Source of the DNA: Bradyrhizobium quebecense
GTDB taxonomy: Bacteria > Pseudomonadota > Alphaproteobacteria > Rhizobiales > Xanthobacteraceae
Direction of reading: 5' to 3'
NCBI RefSeq assembly: GCF_013373795.3
Contig: NZ_CP088022.1
Coordinates: forward strand, 2,356,001-2,420,000
Length of the DNA stretch: 64,000 nt
A program made the position numbers and the translations under genes. Below are positions 1-9,249 of the stretch, piece by piece. The notes under the pieces are model-generated. The model had not been told where the DNA came from, did no database searches, and worked only from the letters and a program-made list of their open reading frames with translations. The stretch's first letter is position 1, and each line of letters begins with the position of its first letter.

Positions 1-350
1 GCGCCATGCGGCCCGTCCCAGATCTTGTGGTCGATGACCAGGAACGGCAACGCATGGCAGTAGCCGTGGCGCGCCGTCATGTCACGGTTGAAACTCTCGG
101 TGCGCTCCTGCAGCCGTTGATTGGCCGCAGCAAACACGGCGAGGCGATTGTCCGCCGTCGGCACGATGCTGGCTGCGTCGTCGGGCGCGAACCCCGCATC
201 GCGCAGCATCGGCCCGATCCGCGGATCTTCCCACTGCCTCCTGTGAAAGGCGGGTGCCGCGCCGTCGGCACCCGGTGCCGGACGCAAGGGCTCCTTGAGA
301 TCGCCCGACGTCGCCTGCTTCTTTCCAAAAACCACCCTGCGCTCGAACAT
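1..350 (-). CDS. Hypothetical protein, 3' part outside the window
   Basis: An open minus-strand frame starts with ATG at 350 and stays open to the first base, giving at least 115 residues (MFERRVVFGKKQ... to ...KIWDGPHG). AGGAACGGCACG directly before the ATG supplies a ribosome-binding site. The visible part has a basic N-terminus, a Pro/Ala-rich linker and then a helical-looking stretch with Asp, Glu, Asn and Gln. No signal peptide or membrane segment is visible. I do not recognise a family. The codon bias (G/C in third positions) supports real coding. It lies 150 bases downstream of the receiver-kinase gene on the same strand and could be co-transcribed with it; nothing shows a functional link. 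Confidence 0.6.
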   Translation of the reverse strand, partial: MFERRVVFGKKQATSGDLKEPLRPAPGADGAAPAFHRRQWEDPRIGPMLRDAGFAPDDAASIVPTADNRLAVFAAANQRLQERTESFNRDMTARHGYCHALPFLVIDHKIWDGPHG

Positions 351-502
351 CGTGCCGTTCCTGCCAAGCTGGGGGAAAAGCATGGCAAACAACGCCCAGA
401 TTTGTCTTAACCGGTCAGGGCAAGCGGCTGCGATCGAACAACAGGGTGACGCGGCCGTTAAGGCCAACGCGAAAAATCGATCAATCCGCCGGCGGAAGCG
501 GT

Positions 503-1594
503 CTAACTGGCGGCAACGCTTGTCGATTTCGCCGGCGCCGGGGTGACGCGGGCGAACCGCACCACGAAGCGGGTGCCGTTGTGGCCTGGGTCGCGCTCGA
601 CGCTGGCGTCGAGTTTGACGGCCATCGCCGCGACGATGCGCTGGCCCATGCCGGTGCCGCGTGGATCGGCCTTGTCGGAGAAACCCACGCCTTCGTCGCT
701 GATCGCAAGCTGCAAATCGTCCGCGTGCGGCTTCAGCTCGACATGGATCGGGCCGGCGCCGTCGGGATAGGCGTATTTCACGGCGTTCATCACCAGTTCG
801 TTGACGATGATGCCGATCGCGACCGCACGGTCGGGATCGATCTCGACCGGGTCGGCCTTCAGCGTCAGCCGCGACATCTTGTTGCCTTCGGCCGATCGCC
901 TGAGATCCTCGAGCAGTGCCTCGAGATACTGGTTGAGCATCACCGTCTTGAAGTCGTGCGAGGTGTAGAGGCGGCGATGCACCTGCGCGACGGCGGCGAC
1001 GCGGCCCATCGCATTGGTGAGCGCCGCCTTGACATCCTGCTGGGTCGAGGAATTGGCTTGCAGATGCAGCAGCGAGGCAATGATCTGCAGCGAATTGCCG
1101 ACACGATGGTTGACCTCGCGAAGCAGAACCTCGCGCTCGGCGGCGAGCGCGGCGTAGCGGTCGCGCGAGGCGTGCACCTCGGCCTCGGCCTCGTCGCGCG
1201 CCTTCTGGATTGCGGCCCGCCGGACCGCGCCGTTCACCGCGACCTGGAGCAGGGGGATGAATTCGCCCCTGACATCCTTAACCAGATAGTCCGCCGCGCC
1301 GGCCTTCAGCGCGGTAACGGCAATCGCCGAATCCTGCGAGGCGGTGACGAACACCACCGGCGGTGCGTCGGCGATCTTGAGGATCTGCTCCAGCGTCTCC
1401 AGCCCATCGAGGCCAGGCATGTACTGGTCGAGCGCGACGACGTCGATGCCGCCCTGGGCGAGCCGGTCGAGGCCTTCCTGGCCGCTTGCGGCGTGCACGA
1501 CCTTGTAGCCCGCGCGCGTCAGCCCGCGTTCGACCAGGCGCGCCAGCGCCGCGTCGTCGTCGATATAGAGCAGTGTCGTCGTTGCGCTGGTCAT
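503..1594 (-). CDS. Response receiver/sensor histidine kinase (REC-HisKA_2-HATPase)
   Basis: This is a cytoplasmic 363-residue protein. The N-terminal receiver domain is at about residues 7-120, with acidic residues IDDD (11-14), phospho-acceptor D56 in VVALDQYMPG, FVTAS and the conserved Lys of YLVKD. After a coiled linker comes a HisKA_2-type dimerisation box, REVNHRVGNSLQII, whose His is the expected phosphorylation site. The ATPase domain has the N-box NELVMNAVKYA and the G-box DEGVGF. The ATG at 1594 was chosen because it overlaps the stop of the preceding receiver gene as ATGA; a longer frame to 1714 would run into that gene. Known HisKA_2 proteins act in two-component or general-stress relays. 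The inferred role is the last member of a three-gene relay. Confidence 0.85.
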   Translation of the reverse strand: MTSATTTLLYIDDDAALARLVERGLTRAGYKVVHAASGQEGLDRLAQGGIDVVALDQYMPGLDGLETLEQILKIADAPPVVFVTASQDSAIAVTALKAGAADYLVKDVRGEFIPLLQVAVNGAVRRAAIQKARDEAEAEVHASRDRYAALAAEREVLLREVNHRVGNSLQIIASLLHLQANSSTQQDVKAALTNAMGRVAAVAQVHRRLYTSHDFKTVMLNQYLEALLEDLRRSAEGNKMSRLTLKADPVEIDPDRAVAIGIIVNELVMNAVKYAYPDGAGPIHVELKPHADDLQLAISDEGVGFSDKADPRGTGMGQRIVAAMAVKLDASVERDPGHNGTRFVVRFARVTPAPAKSTSVAAS

Positions 1595-2031
1595 ATCGAA
1601 GCTGGCGGCACCTGAATCACGGAAAAGAACAGGCCAAGCTGGCGAATGGCGTTGGCAAAGCTTTCGTAGTTCACCGGCTTGGTGATGTAGACGTTGCAGC
1701 CGAGTTCGTAGCAACGTTTGATCTCCTGGGAGTCGTCGGTCGTGGTCAGCACGACCACCGGCGTAGCCTTGAGATGCTTGTTTTCCTTGACCCGCTTCAG
1801 AATATCGATGCCGGTCATGTCGGGCAGATTGAGATCAAGCAGGATGAGCAGGGCCTGGCCCTTGCGCTCGACCGCGCTGCCATCCTTGCCGAACAGGTAG
1901 TGCACGGCCTCTGTACCGTTGGTGAACGGGACGATCTCATTGTTGACACCTGAGCGCCGGATATTCCGCTCAATCAGGCGGGCATGGCCCTCGTCGTCCT
2001 CGATCATGATGATGGTGACTGGATCGCTCAT
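1591..2031 (-). CDS. Single-domain response regulator (Rcp1-like)
   Basis: A 146-residue protein made only of a receiver domain. It shows the acidic pair EDD at 11-13, the phospho-acceptor D66 in LLDLNLPDMTG, VVLTTT and the invariant Lys in the ITKPVN motif. There is no output domain, so it probably shuttles phosphate or regulates by protein contact. This type, resembling cyanobacterial Rcp1, is commonly encoded next to a kinase. It starts in an ATGA overlap with the upstream kinase (2028-2031) and ends in an ATGA overlap with the downstream receiver-kinase (1591-1594), so the three are almost certainly translated in a coupled way. The partner assignment is inference from order. Confidence 0.88.
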   Translation of the reverse strand: MSDPVTIIMIEDDEGHARLIERNIRRSGVNNEIVPFTNGTEAVHYLFGKDGSAVERKGQALLILLDLNLPDMTGIDILKRVKENKHLKATPVVVLTTTDDSQEIKRCYELGCNVYITKPVNYESFANAIRQLGLFFSVIQVPPASI

Positions 2032-3566
2032 GATTCCTTATCCCGGTTCTTGCCTGAGTTCTTGCCTGACCAATTGATGGGCAGCGTGATCGTGAACGTG
2101 CTGCCGTTGTGAAGTTCCGATGCTACCGACATGGTCCCGCCCAGTCTGCGCACAAGTGCGCGGACATGGGCAAGCCCGATACCCTGACCGGGCTTGTCCT
2201 GGGTTCCGGCACGGCGGAACAGATCGAAGATGCGCTGGTGGTCCTTGGGATCGATGCCGCGGCCATTGTCCGCGACCTCGAAGATCGCAAAGCCCAGCTT
2301 GGTGCGGCCCTCGATCGAAATCTCGCCGGGGACGCCGTCCTTGAGGTACTTGAGTGCATTGTCGATCAGGTTGGAGAAGATCTGCTCCAGCGCGAGGCGG
2401 TCGCTGACGATATTCGGCAAAGCGCCGACCTCGACGGTCGCATTGGCCTCGGCCGCCTGATGCGCGACCGTCTTGACGATGCCGTCGATCAGCTCGCGGA
2501 CGTCGATCCGCTCCAGCTTGAACTCGCGGCGGCCCTCGCGGGTGAGATTGAGGATCGCGCTGATCAGGCGGTCCATCTTTGCGATCGACGATTTGATGAA
2601 GCCGAGCGATTCGCTGAAATCGTCGGATAGCTGCTTGTCGGAGCCTTCAAGCTCGGGCTCGGCCACGTCGGTCGCGTCTTCCATCGCCGGCGCCAGCGAT
2701 GCGGTGCGATTGAGCGTGGCGATGCGCTTGAAGATGTCGCCGCGCAATTCCTCCAGCTCGCTGGTGAAGCCCATGATGTTGACCAGCGGCGAGCGCAGGT
2801 CGTGGCTGACGATATAGGCGAAGCGCTGGATTTCCTCGTTGGCCTCGCGCAGGTCGGCGGTCCGTTCGTCGACGATGGTTTCGAGATTGACGTTGCTGTC
2901 GCGCAGCCTGGCCTCGGCCTCGCCGCGCGCCCGCGACGATTGCCGCAGCAGCACGAGCGAGAGGGCGGCGAGCGCCAGCACCATGCAGGAGCCGGCGATG
3001 GTGACCGAGGAGGCCAGCACTTGGGTCCTGTCCGCGGTCGCGGTGCGCGCCGCCAGCAGCCGATCCTCCTCGGTGCGCATGTCGCGGCCGATCCGGGCGA
3101 TCGCCTCCAATGCATCGGCCGAGGTGCCCTTGCGCAGAATGTCGACGCTGGTCGCGGCATCGTTGTTGTCGGCGCGCTCGATGCTGAGGGCGAACTCGGC
3201 CAGCCGTTGCTCGACGGCGGCCTTGAGCTTCGCGGCATTGGCGACCTGCGCCGGATTATCGACGGTCATCATCTGGAGATGGCCGAGCGCGGCCGGGAGC
3301 GCTGCCGCGGCCGACTGGTACTCGGACAGGTATTGTGGTGCTGACGTCAGCAGATACGCCCTGGTCGCGCTTTCTGCGCGCCTGACGTCAAGCAGCAGAT
3401 TGGCAACCTGGCCCTCCACCTCGACCGTGTGGACGACTAAGGCGTTGTCCTCGCGCGCCTTGTTGACCAGCAGGACAGACGCCACGCTGACCGCGACCAG
3501 CACGAAAAATCCCGCCGAGAGCAGCAGGATCTGTAACGTGGACCGGCGTCGTGAAACTGGTGTCAC
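2028..3566 (-). CDS. Membrane sensor histidine kinase with CHASE3 domain
   Basis: A 512-residue inner-membrane kinase. Membrane segment 1 is at about 12-34, a helical extracytoplasmic CHASE3-type domain at about 40-185 (VRRAESATRAYLLT is typical), and membrane segment 2 at about 186-207. A HisKA domain follows with H255 in IVSHDLRSP. The ATPase domain has NLIDNALKYL, VADNGRGID and GQGIGLAHV. The HisKA hairpin carries an acidic Ala/Glu/Asp-rich insertion of about 45 residues between its helices, as in phytochrome-like kinases that pair with Rcp1-type receivers. It is first of the three-gene relay and overlaps the receiver gene by ATGA. The ligand is unknown. Confidence 0.88.
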   Translation of the reverse strand: MTPVSRRRSTLQILLLSAGFFVLVAVSVASVLLVNKAREDNALVVHTVEVEGQVANLLLDVRRAESATRAYLLTSAPQYLSEYQSAAAALPAALGHLQMMTVDNPAQVANAAKLKAAVEQRLAEFALSIERADNNDAATSVDILRKGTSADALEAIARIGRDMRTEEDRLLAARTATADRTQVLASSVTIAGSCMVLALAALSLVLLRQSSRARGEAEARLRDSNVNLETIVDERTADLREANEEIQRFAYIVSHDLRSPLVNIMGFTSELEELRGDIFKRIATLNRTASLAPAMEDATDVAEPELEGSDKQLSDDFSESLGFIKSSIAKMDRLISAILNLTREGRREFKLERIDVRELIDGIVKTVAHQAAEANATVEVGALPNIVSDRLALEQIFSNLIDNALKYLKDGVPGEISIEGRTKLGFAIFEVADNGRGIDPKDHQRIFDLFRRAGTQDKPGQGIGLAHVRALVRRLGGTMSVASELHNGSTFTITLPINWSGKNSGKNRDKES

Positions 3567-3666
3567 GACGGTCTCTTCGCGAGAGTGGGATTCAATGCGT
3601 CCCCGTGGAAAGCCAACAACCCTTTAGTACGTTTGAGCGGGGCGCTGGGTTCCACAAAGTTCCAAA

Positions 3667-5025
3667 CTATTTCGGGGTATCGGACGGCTGGCCGGCGAGA
3701 TACTGCTCCAGCCAGTGGATGTGATAATCGCCCTCGATGATATCGGGCTCGCGCACCAGTGCGCGGAACAGCGGCAGCGTCGTCTCGATGCCGTCGACCA
3801 CCATCTCGTCCAGCGCCCGGCGCAGGCGCATCAGGCATTCGCCGCGTGTCTTGCCGTGCACAATCAGCTTGCCGACCAGCGAGTCGTAATAGGGCGGAAT
3901 CACGTAGCCCTGATAGACGGCGGAATCGATCCGCACGCCGAGACCGCCAGGCGCATGGAATTGCGTGATCCGTCCGGGCGAGGGACGGAAGGTCTGCGGG
4001 TTCTCCGCATTGATGCGGCACTCGATGGCGTGGCCGATGATCGCGATGTCGCTCTGCTTGGCCGGAAGCTCGCCGCCGGCGGCAATCCGGATCTGCTCGA
4101 GCACCAGATCGATGTCGGTGATGCTTTCGGTGACGGGATGCTCGACCTGGATGCGCGTGTTCATTTCGATGAAATAGAACTCGCCGTCCTCGTAGAGGAA
4201 TTCGATGGTGCCGACGCCGAGATACTTCATGTCCCGCATCGCCTTGGCGCAGGTCTCGCCGATCCTGGCGCGCGCGGCCGCCCCAAGCACGGGCGAGGGG
4301 CCTTCCTCCCAGACCTTCTGGTGACGGCGCTGCAGCGAGCAGTCACGCTCGCCGAGATGGATGGCGCCGCCGCGGCCGTCGCCGAGAATCTGGATCTCGA
4401 TGTGGCGCGGCTTCTGCAGGTATTTCTCCAGGTAGACCGAGGCGTCGCCGAATGCCGACTTGGCCTCATTGGCCGCGGTCGTCAGCGCTAGCGCGAGGTC
4501 GGCCTCGGTGTGGGCGACCTTCATGCCACGGCCGCCGCCGCCGGCCGCTGCCTTCACCAGCACCGGGAAGCCGATCTCCCTGGCGATCGCCATGGCATCG
4601 TCGTCCGCCGTCACTGCGCCGTCCGAGCCGGGCACCACGGGGATGCCGAGGCGCTTGGCGGTCTTCTTGGCTTCGATCTTGTCGCCCATCAGGCGGATGT
4701 GCTCGGCCTTCGGCCCGATGAAACCCAGATTGTGGTCGGCGAGGATCTCGGCGAAGCGGGCATTCTCGGACAGGAAGCCGTAGCCGGGATGCACGGCGTC
4801 GGCGCCGGTGATCTCGCAGGCGGCCAGCAGCGCCGGGATGTTGAGATAGGAATCCTTCGACGGCGGCGGCCCGATGCAGACGCTCTCGTCGGCGAGGCGC
4901 ACATGCATGGCGTCGGCGTCGGCGGTCGAATGCACCGCGACGGTGGAGATGCCGAGCTCCTTGCACGCCCGGAGCACGCGAAGCGCGATCTCGCCGCGAT
5001 TGGCTATGAGGATCTTGTCGAACAT
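3667..5025 (-). CDS. accC: Biotin carboxylase subunit of acetyl-CoA carboxylase
   Basis: Uses ATP and bicarbonate to carboxylate biotin on AccB, the first half-reaction of malonyl-CoA synthesis for fatty acids. At 452 residues it has the usual AccC length. Visible landmarks are the N-terminal [14 protein letters not shown] fold, the ATP-grasp glycine loop [22 protein letters not shown], the catalytic-site [13 protein letters not shown] and ECRINAEN near the biotin carboxylase C-terminal domain. The gene starts 24 bases after accB in the order aroQ-accB-accC. The relay genes follow on the same strand after about 100 bases, probably as a separate unit. Confidence 0.98.
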   Translation of the reverse strand: MFDKILIANRGEIALRVLRACKELGISTVAVHSTADADAMHVRLADESVCIGPPPSKDSYLNIPALLAACEITGADAVHPGYGFLSENARFAEILADHNLGFIGPKAEHIRLMGDKIEAKKTAKRLGIPVVPGSDGAVTADDDAMAIAREIGFPVLVKAAAGGGGRGMKVAHTEADLALALTTAANEAKSAFGDASVYLEKYLQKPRHIEIQILGDGRGGAIHLGERDCSLQRRHQKVWEEGPSPVLGAAARARIGETCAKAMRDMKYLGVGTIEFLYEDGEFYFIEMNTRIQVEHPVTESITDIDLVLEQIRIAAGGELPAKQSDIAIIGHAIECRINAENPQTFRPSPGRITQFHAPGGLGVRIDSAVYQGYVIPPYYDSLVGKLIVHGKTRGECLMRLRRALDEMVVDGIETTLPLFRALVREPDIIEGDYHIHWLEQYLAGQPSDTPK

Positions 5026-5049
5026 CGCAGCGCCTGACGTTGACGGAAG

Positions 5050-5535
5050 CTATTCAATGATGACGAGCGGCTCGCCGAATTCGACCGGCTGGCCGTCCTC
5101 GACGAGGATCTGCGTCACGGTGCCCGCGCGCGGCGACGGAATCTGGTTCATCGTCTTCATCGCCTCGATGATCAGAAGGGTCTGGCCGGCCGTGACCTTG
5201 GTGCCGACTTCAATGAACGGCTTGGCGCCAGGTTCCGGAGCCCAATAGGCGGTGCCGACCATCGGCGAGGGCACGACACCCGGGTGCTTTGCCATGTCGG
5301 TGGCGGCAGCCGGCACTGCCACCGGGGCGGCAACCGCATGCACGGCTGATGGCACGGAGGCGGCGATGCTGATATTGCGCGCGACCCGGACGCGCAGGCC
5401 GGCGCGCTCGATCTCGATCTCGGTGAGGTTGGTCTCAGCAAGCAGCAGCGCGAGCTCGCGAATGAGAACGCTGTCGTCGTTCTTGGAGTCGTTCTTGGGC
5501 TTTGCGGCTGATTTGTCGTCTGGCTGGCGCGCCAT
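5050..5535 (-). CDS. accB: Biotin carboxyl carrier protein of acetyl-CoA carboxylase
   Basis: Carries the biotin that shuttles carboxyl groups between AccC and the carboxyltransferase. It is 161 residues long. A charged N-terminus leads into a helical segment ([20 protein letters not shown]), a Pro/Ala/Val linker at about 55-85 and a biotinyl domain at about 85-161. The biotinylated lysine is K127 in the EAMKTMN motif, and the thumb sequence is present (PFIEVGTKV). It lies 52 bases after aroQ and 24 before accC, matching the standard alphaproteobacterial arrangement. Confidence 0.98.
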   Translation of the reverse strand: MARQPDDKSAAKPKNDSKNDDSVLIRELALLLAETNLTEIEIERAGLRVRVARNISIAASVPSAVHAVAAPVAVPAAATDMAKHPGVVPSPMVGTAYWAPEPGAKPFIEVGTKVTAGQTLLIIEAMKTMNQIPSPRAGTVTQILVEDGQPVEFGEPLVIIE

Positions 5536-5587
5536 GTTGTTTGATCCGAAATCTCTGTCTGGTGACGGGGAACGTCAGGATTGACGA

Positions 5588-6055
5588 TTAAGTCTTTGCC
5601 TTCGCACCGATCCTGGTGGCGAGGCCGATGATCGCAAGCCGGTAGCCGTCGATGCCGAAGCCGCAAAGTGACGCGAAGGCGGCTTTAGCAGTGAACGAGT
5701 GGTCCCGGAAGCTCTCGCGGGCGTGGATGTTGCTGACATGGACCTCGACGGCGGGGATCTTGACCGCAACCAGTGCGTCATGCAGCGCGATCGAGGTATG
5801 AGAGTAGCCGCCGGCGTTGATGATGATGCCGACCGCCTTCTTGGTGTGGGCCTCATGGATGAAGTCGATCAGTTCGCCCTCGCGGTTGGACTGCCGGCAA
5901 TCGGCGGTCAACCCGAACTGGCGCGCGGTGTCCGCGCACAGCTTCTCGACGTCGGCGAGGGTGGCATGGCCGTACGTCTCCGGCTCGCGCGTCCCCAACA
6001 GGTTGAGGTTCGGGCCGTTCAGCACATAGATCGTTCCGGCAGCAGCCATTTCCAT
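5588..6055 (-). CDS. aroQ: Type II 3-dehydroquinate dehydratase
   Basis: Dehydrates 3-dehydroquinate to 3-dehydroshikimate in the shikimate pathway. The 155-residue protein has all family signatures: [17 protein letters not shown] with the catalytic Tyr, [30 protein letters not shown] with the substrate-binding His, and [14 protein letters not shown]. Two starts are possible, ATG at 6055 or ATG at 6049 ([10 protein letters not shown]); the first has GGAA close upstream and was kept. It is the first gene of aroQ-accB-accC, so the promoter should lie between 6056 and the terminator at about 6298. Confidence 0.97.
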   Translation of the reverse strand: MEMAAAGTIYVLNGPNLNLLGTREPETYGHATLADVEKLCADTARQFGLTADCRQSNREGELIDFIHEAHTKKAVGIIINAGGYSHTSIALHDALVAVKIPAVEVHVSNIHARESFRDHSFTAKAAFASLCGFGIDGYRLAIIGLATRIGAKAKT

Positions 6056-6271
6056 GGGTTCCGAAGGGGAAAGTGGGCCGGGTTATAGGTAACAACCGGC
6101 CGCAGGGGAAGTCTTTAGGTGAAATCGGAACGTCTTCAACAGCTTCCTCCGCTCTGTTAGATAGCTGCCGTAACCTACGGAAATTGCTGATTAACCAAAT
6201 CTGGCGGAAGTCGCCCCTCGGCTTTGCTCCGGCCAGCCATCCACCGGCGACTGCGGGGTGCAGCCGCATGC

Positions 6272-6299
6272 AAAACCCCGCCCCTGAGGGGCGGGGTTG
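6272..6299 (-). terminator. Rho-independent terminator of the DUF1236 gene
   Basis: An 11-bp GC-rich stem AACCCCGCCCC with a TGA loop and a perfect partner arm. Read on the minus strand it is followed by TTTT. It lies 48 bases beyond the stop of the DUF1236 gene, which is the only gene oriented to use it. Confidence 0.8.
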
Positions 6300-6346
6300 A
6301 GATCGAGGCGAGGGCCCGTCAAGGCACCCTCGCGCCGAGGCCGAGG

Positions 6347-7195
6347 TCAGCCCTCGATGATGTAGACGATCTCGTGGGTCTCCGGCTGCACGATGATGTA
6401 GCGGCCGTGGACCAGGATGAACTCGTAACCGCGCCACTGCGGGTAGATCGTTACCACGCGCTCCGGCACCGGATAGAAGTGCACGTCAGCCGGGACGCGG
6501 GTGCCGACCGCCACGTTGAAGTTCACGTTGGTGGTTTCGGTCACATGCTCCGACCTGATCGCGGTCGAGATCTGGGTGCGCTTCTCGGCCGGCGGAGCCG
6601 CGGTGGCCGACGTTGCCGCGTTGCCGGTCGTGGTCTGGGTGCGGCTCGTGTCGTTGGTCTGGGCGCGGTTGGTGTCGGTCGGGCTCTTGGTCTGAGCGTT
6701 CTGGTTGGTGGTGGCGCCGTTCTTCTCACGGCTCTCGGCGGCGTTGTTCATCTTGCCGCTCTTGTCATGCTCCTCGGCCCTCATGTTGCCGCTCTTGTCG
6801 CGGCCTTCGGCCTTCATGTCCTTCGAGCCTTCCTTGGCGCCCTTGGTCGCATCGTTCTCCGAGCTCATCCCCTTCGACTTCTGCGTATTCTCCTGGGCGC
6901 CCTTGGTGGCCGGGCCGGACTTTTCGGACTCGGCGCCCTTCATGCCCGATGCGTCATCCTTCATGCCTGAAGAAGACTGACCGGTCGTGGAGTGCTCGGA
7001 ACCCTTCATGCCGCCGGTATCGCGCTGCATGGTGCCCGACGATGCGCCACCGGACGGTGCGCTGTGCTGCACGGTCGCGCCGCCGCCGGCCCCGGTCTCC
7101 TTGTTGGCGCCGCCAGCGCCCTGTGCATTCGCGAAACCGGTACCGGCGATCAGGGCCGCCGCAGCGACCGAAATCAGAAAGCGGTTAGTCATCAT
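6347..7195 (-). CDS. DUF1236 secreted protein with low-complexity linker
   Basis: Function unknown. The 282-residue protein has a clear signal peptide (MTNRFLISVAAAALIAGTGFANAQ). A long hydrophilic region at about 25-205 is rich in Gly, Lys, Ser, Asn, Thr and Met, with repeats of KGAE/KSG/MKAEGRDKSG type. The C-terminal globular segment has the DUF1236 features VPADVHFYPVPERVVTIYPQWRG and ends in HEIVYIIEG. DUF1236 proteins are abundant in Bradyrhizobium as exported proteins with no known activity. It stands alone with its own terminator. The start could be the second Met, one codon later. Confidence 0.88.
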   Translation of the reverse strand: MMTNRFLISVAAAALIAGTGFANAQGAGGANKETGAGGGATVQHSAPSGGASSGTMQRDTGGMKGSEHSTTGQSSSGMKDDASGMKGAESEKSGPATKGAQENTQKSKGMSSENDATKGAKEGSKDMKAEGRDKSGNMRAEEHDKSGKMNNAAESREKNGATTNQNAQTKSPTDTNRAQTNDTSRTQTTTGNAATSATAAPPAEKRTQISTAIRSEHVTETTNVNFNVAVGTRVPADVHFYPVPERVVTIYPQWRGYEFILVHGRYIIVQPETHEIVYIIEG

Positions 7196-7317
7196 ATTCC
7201 TCCTCGTTATTCAGCATTGCCCGCGCCGACAACGGGAGAGGATGTGCGATGTTCCTGTTGATTTGCGGTTCCTTGCAGTTTGTTTCTTGTGTGAATGCGC
7301 GATGAACAATTTGCGTT

Positions 7318-8262
7318 TCAACCGCAGGCCCAGTCGAACTCCATGCTCGCAAGATCGAGCTGGCCGTTGCCGCCGCCGAAATTGAACCCGCCGAAATGCT
7401 CTTCGATCTCGAGATAGGTCGCGCTGTATTTCGGCGTCCACTGGTTCGGAAACATCGTGCCGCCGAGATGGTTGCGGCCGCGCAACCGCTCAAGACCGCG
7501 TGCACTGCCTTGCTCGCCATAGGGTGCGACGTAGTCGCCGAGCTCGCCCTTGTGCAGCAGATGATCGCGCGGCGGCTTGCCGATATTGGGATCGTCGTCG
7601 CGCGGCGCGAGGCCGATGCCGTAGGCGTGGTGCCCGGCCTCGGGGATGCCGCCGAACAGGCGGTACCAGTATGTCTTCTCTAGCTCGTCGGTGCGGGTGC
7701 GGCCGACGTTGACGTCGAACGCCGTGCGCGCCGCGCCCTTCACGAGCCAGCGCGGAGGCAAATTGGCTTCCAGCAACGGATTGCCGGCAAGCTCCGGCGG
7801 CCGGCACAGCGGTCCTGCGAACTCGGTCTCCGTGAACCAGATCGCCGCGAAATTGTGGTCGATGATGTCCTTCATCCGAAACTCCATCGGATGACGGTTC
7901 TGCCGATAGGCGAAGTACGGCAGCAGATTGGGATCGGATGGACGCGCGATGGTCTCTGCCGCGAGATATTGCGCGACCGCGTCGATCTCGACGGGTTCGT
8001 CATATTGCTGATCGGCGAACATGGCGAGCGCGACATAGGCGTCACCCTTGGCGCGATACTGCGCCGGGACGCGCAGCGTGAAGCAGTGCTGCATCGGAAA
8101 GCCGTCATGGGGACTGAGCGGCCATTGCTCGGTGCGAATGCCCGGTGGCAGGCCGTAGCACCAGCCATGATCGTGGTCGGTGCCACGCTGTGGCGCTGTC
8201 TTCAGGAGCGTGAGATCGTAGCCAAGGGTTGGTGGAGCAAGGGTTGGCGGGGCCAGGGGCAT
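7318..8262 (-). CDS. Conserved hypothetical protein
   Basis: A soluble 314-residue protein of unknown role. I chose ATG at 8262 (MPLAPPTLAPPTLGYDLT) because the longer frame to 8454 would overlap the terminator and the end of the preceding gene and is Arg-rich and non-protein-like there. The N-terminus contains a five-residue duplication, APPTLAPPTL. The rest is rich in His, Trp, Tyr, Pro and Asp (HDHGWCYGLPPGIR, QHCFTLRVPAQY, GPLCRPPELAGNP, EIEEHFGGFNFGGGNGQLDL). There is no signal peptide or membrane helix. I recognise no catalytic motif. Confidence 0.7.
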   Translation of the reverse strand: MPLAPPTLAPPTLGYDLTLLKTAPQRGTDHDHGWCYGLPPGIRTEQWPLSPHDGFPMQHCFTLRVPAQYRAKGDAYVALAMFADQQYDEPVEIDAVAQYLAAETIARPSDPNLLPYFAYRQNRHPMEFRMKDIIDHNFAAIWFTETEFAGPLCRPPELAGNPLLEANLPPRWLVKGAARTAFDVNVGRTRTDELEKTYWYRLFGGIPEAGHHAYGIGLAPRDDDPNIGKPPRDHLLHKGELGDYVAPYGEQGSARGLERLRGRNHLGGTMFPNQWTPKYSATYLEIEEHFGGFNFGGGNGQLDLASMEFDWACG

Positions 8263-8333
8263 GGCGCGCGGCTTCCGTTGTTGGTGATGCCCCTTGGTTG
8301 CGGCCAGCGCGGAAGCGGTTCGGTGCCGCAAAT

Positions 8334-8365
8334 AAAAAATCCGGCTGCCAGGCAGCCGGATTTTT
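8334..8365 (-). terminator. Rho-independent terminator after the thiol oxidoreductase gene
   Basis: A perfect stem, ATCCGGCTGCC with its partner arm, flanked by A6 on one side and T5 on the other, so it can terminate in both directions. It lies about 30 bases downstream of the stop at 8396 on the minus strand. Confidence 0.85.
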
Positions 8366-8395
8366 CTGGATGGATGAGCGCTGTCGAAGCGACGA

Positions 8396-9163
8396 TCAGC
8401 AGGTCGCCTTGCCGCAGCGGGCAAGGCCGATCTTCTCCTTGAGACCGTCGACACCGACCGCGCCGATCACGACCTGCTTGCCGATCACGTAGCTCGGCGT
8501 GCCGTTCATGCCCATGGATTCGGCGAGGCGGAAATTCTCCTCGATGGTCGCCTTCACCTCGGGGCTTGCCATGTCCTTCTCGAGCTTGGTCATGTCGAGA
8601 CCGACCTCCTTGGCGACCGCCAGCGCGCGCGCCTTGTCGGCGGCGCCGCGGCCGCCGAGCAGCTTCTGGTGAAACTCGAGATACTTCTTGCCGGTCGGAT
8701 CCTGCATGCGCACGGCGACCGCGACCTGCGCGGCCTCGACCGAGCCCTGGCTCAGCACCGGGAATTCCTTCAGCACGACCTTCAGCTTCGGATCCGACTT
8801 CATCAGGTCGAGCATGTCGGACATCGCGCGCTTGCAGTAGCCGCAATTGTAATCGAAGAACTCGACGAAGGTGACGTCGCCGTCCTTGTTGCCGAGCATG
8901 ACGCCGCGCGGCGAGTTGAAGATCGTGTCCGCGTTCTTGGCGACGCTCTGCTCGTGCTTCTCGGCTTCGGCGGCGGCCTGCCGCTTGCTGAGCTCGTTCA
9001 TCGCCTCCTCGAGCACCTCGGGGTGCGCGATCAGGTAGTTGCGCACGATGGTCTCGATGTCGCCGCGCTGGGTGTCGTTGAAGCTCTGCGCGGACGCCGT
9101 CAGCGGCGCGGCGCAAATGCCGAGCGCGAGCAGGGCAGGGGCGAGAAAACGAAGCGCTGGCAT
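8396..9163 (-). CDS. DsbA-family periplasmic thiol oxidoreductase (ScsC/Com1-like)
   Basis: Predicted to make, shuffle or reduce disulfides in the periplasm. The 255-residue precursor has a signal peptide ending ASAQS near residue 26. A helical N-terminal extension of about 60 residues (RGDIETIVRNYLIAHPEVLEEAMNELSKRQ) resembles the oligomerisation arm of ScsC/Com1-type proteins. The thioredoxin-fold domain has the active site C107-G-Y-C110 and the cis-proline loop GTPSYVIG. The C-terminus adds two more cysteines (ARCGKATC), which is unusual. Alone on its transcript, with a terminator just after. Confidence 0.88.
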   Translation of the reverse strand: MPALRFLAPALLALGICAAPLTASAQSFNDTQRGDIETIVRNYLIAHPEVLEEAMNELSKRQAAAEAEKHEQSVAKNADTIFNSPRGVMLGNKDGDVTFVEFFDYNCGYCKRAMSDMLDLMKSDPKLKVVLKEFPVLSQGSVEAAQVAVAVRMQDPTGKKYLEFHQKLLGGRGAADKARALAVAKEVGLDMTKLEKDMASPEVKATIEENFRLAESMGMNGTPSYVIGKQVVIGAVGVDGLKEKIGLARCGKATC

Positions 9164-9249
9164 GGCAAAATCCTTGTTCGAGGTGGCCCGAAATACGGCA
9201 GGGCCGCGGGCCGGTTTCGGTGATCGTTGTATGGAACTACGGTTTATTT

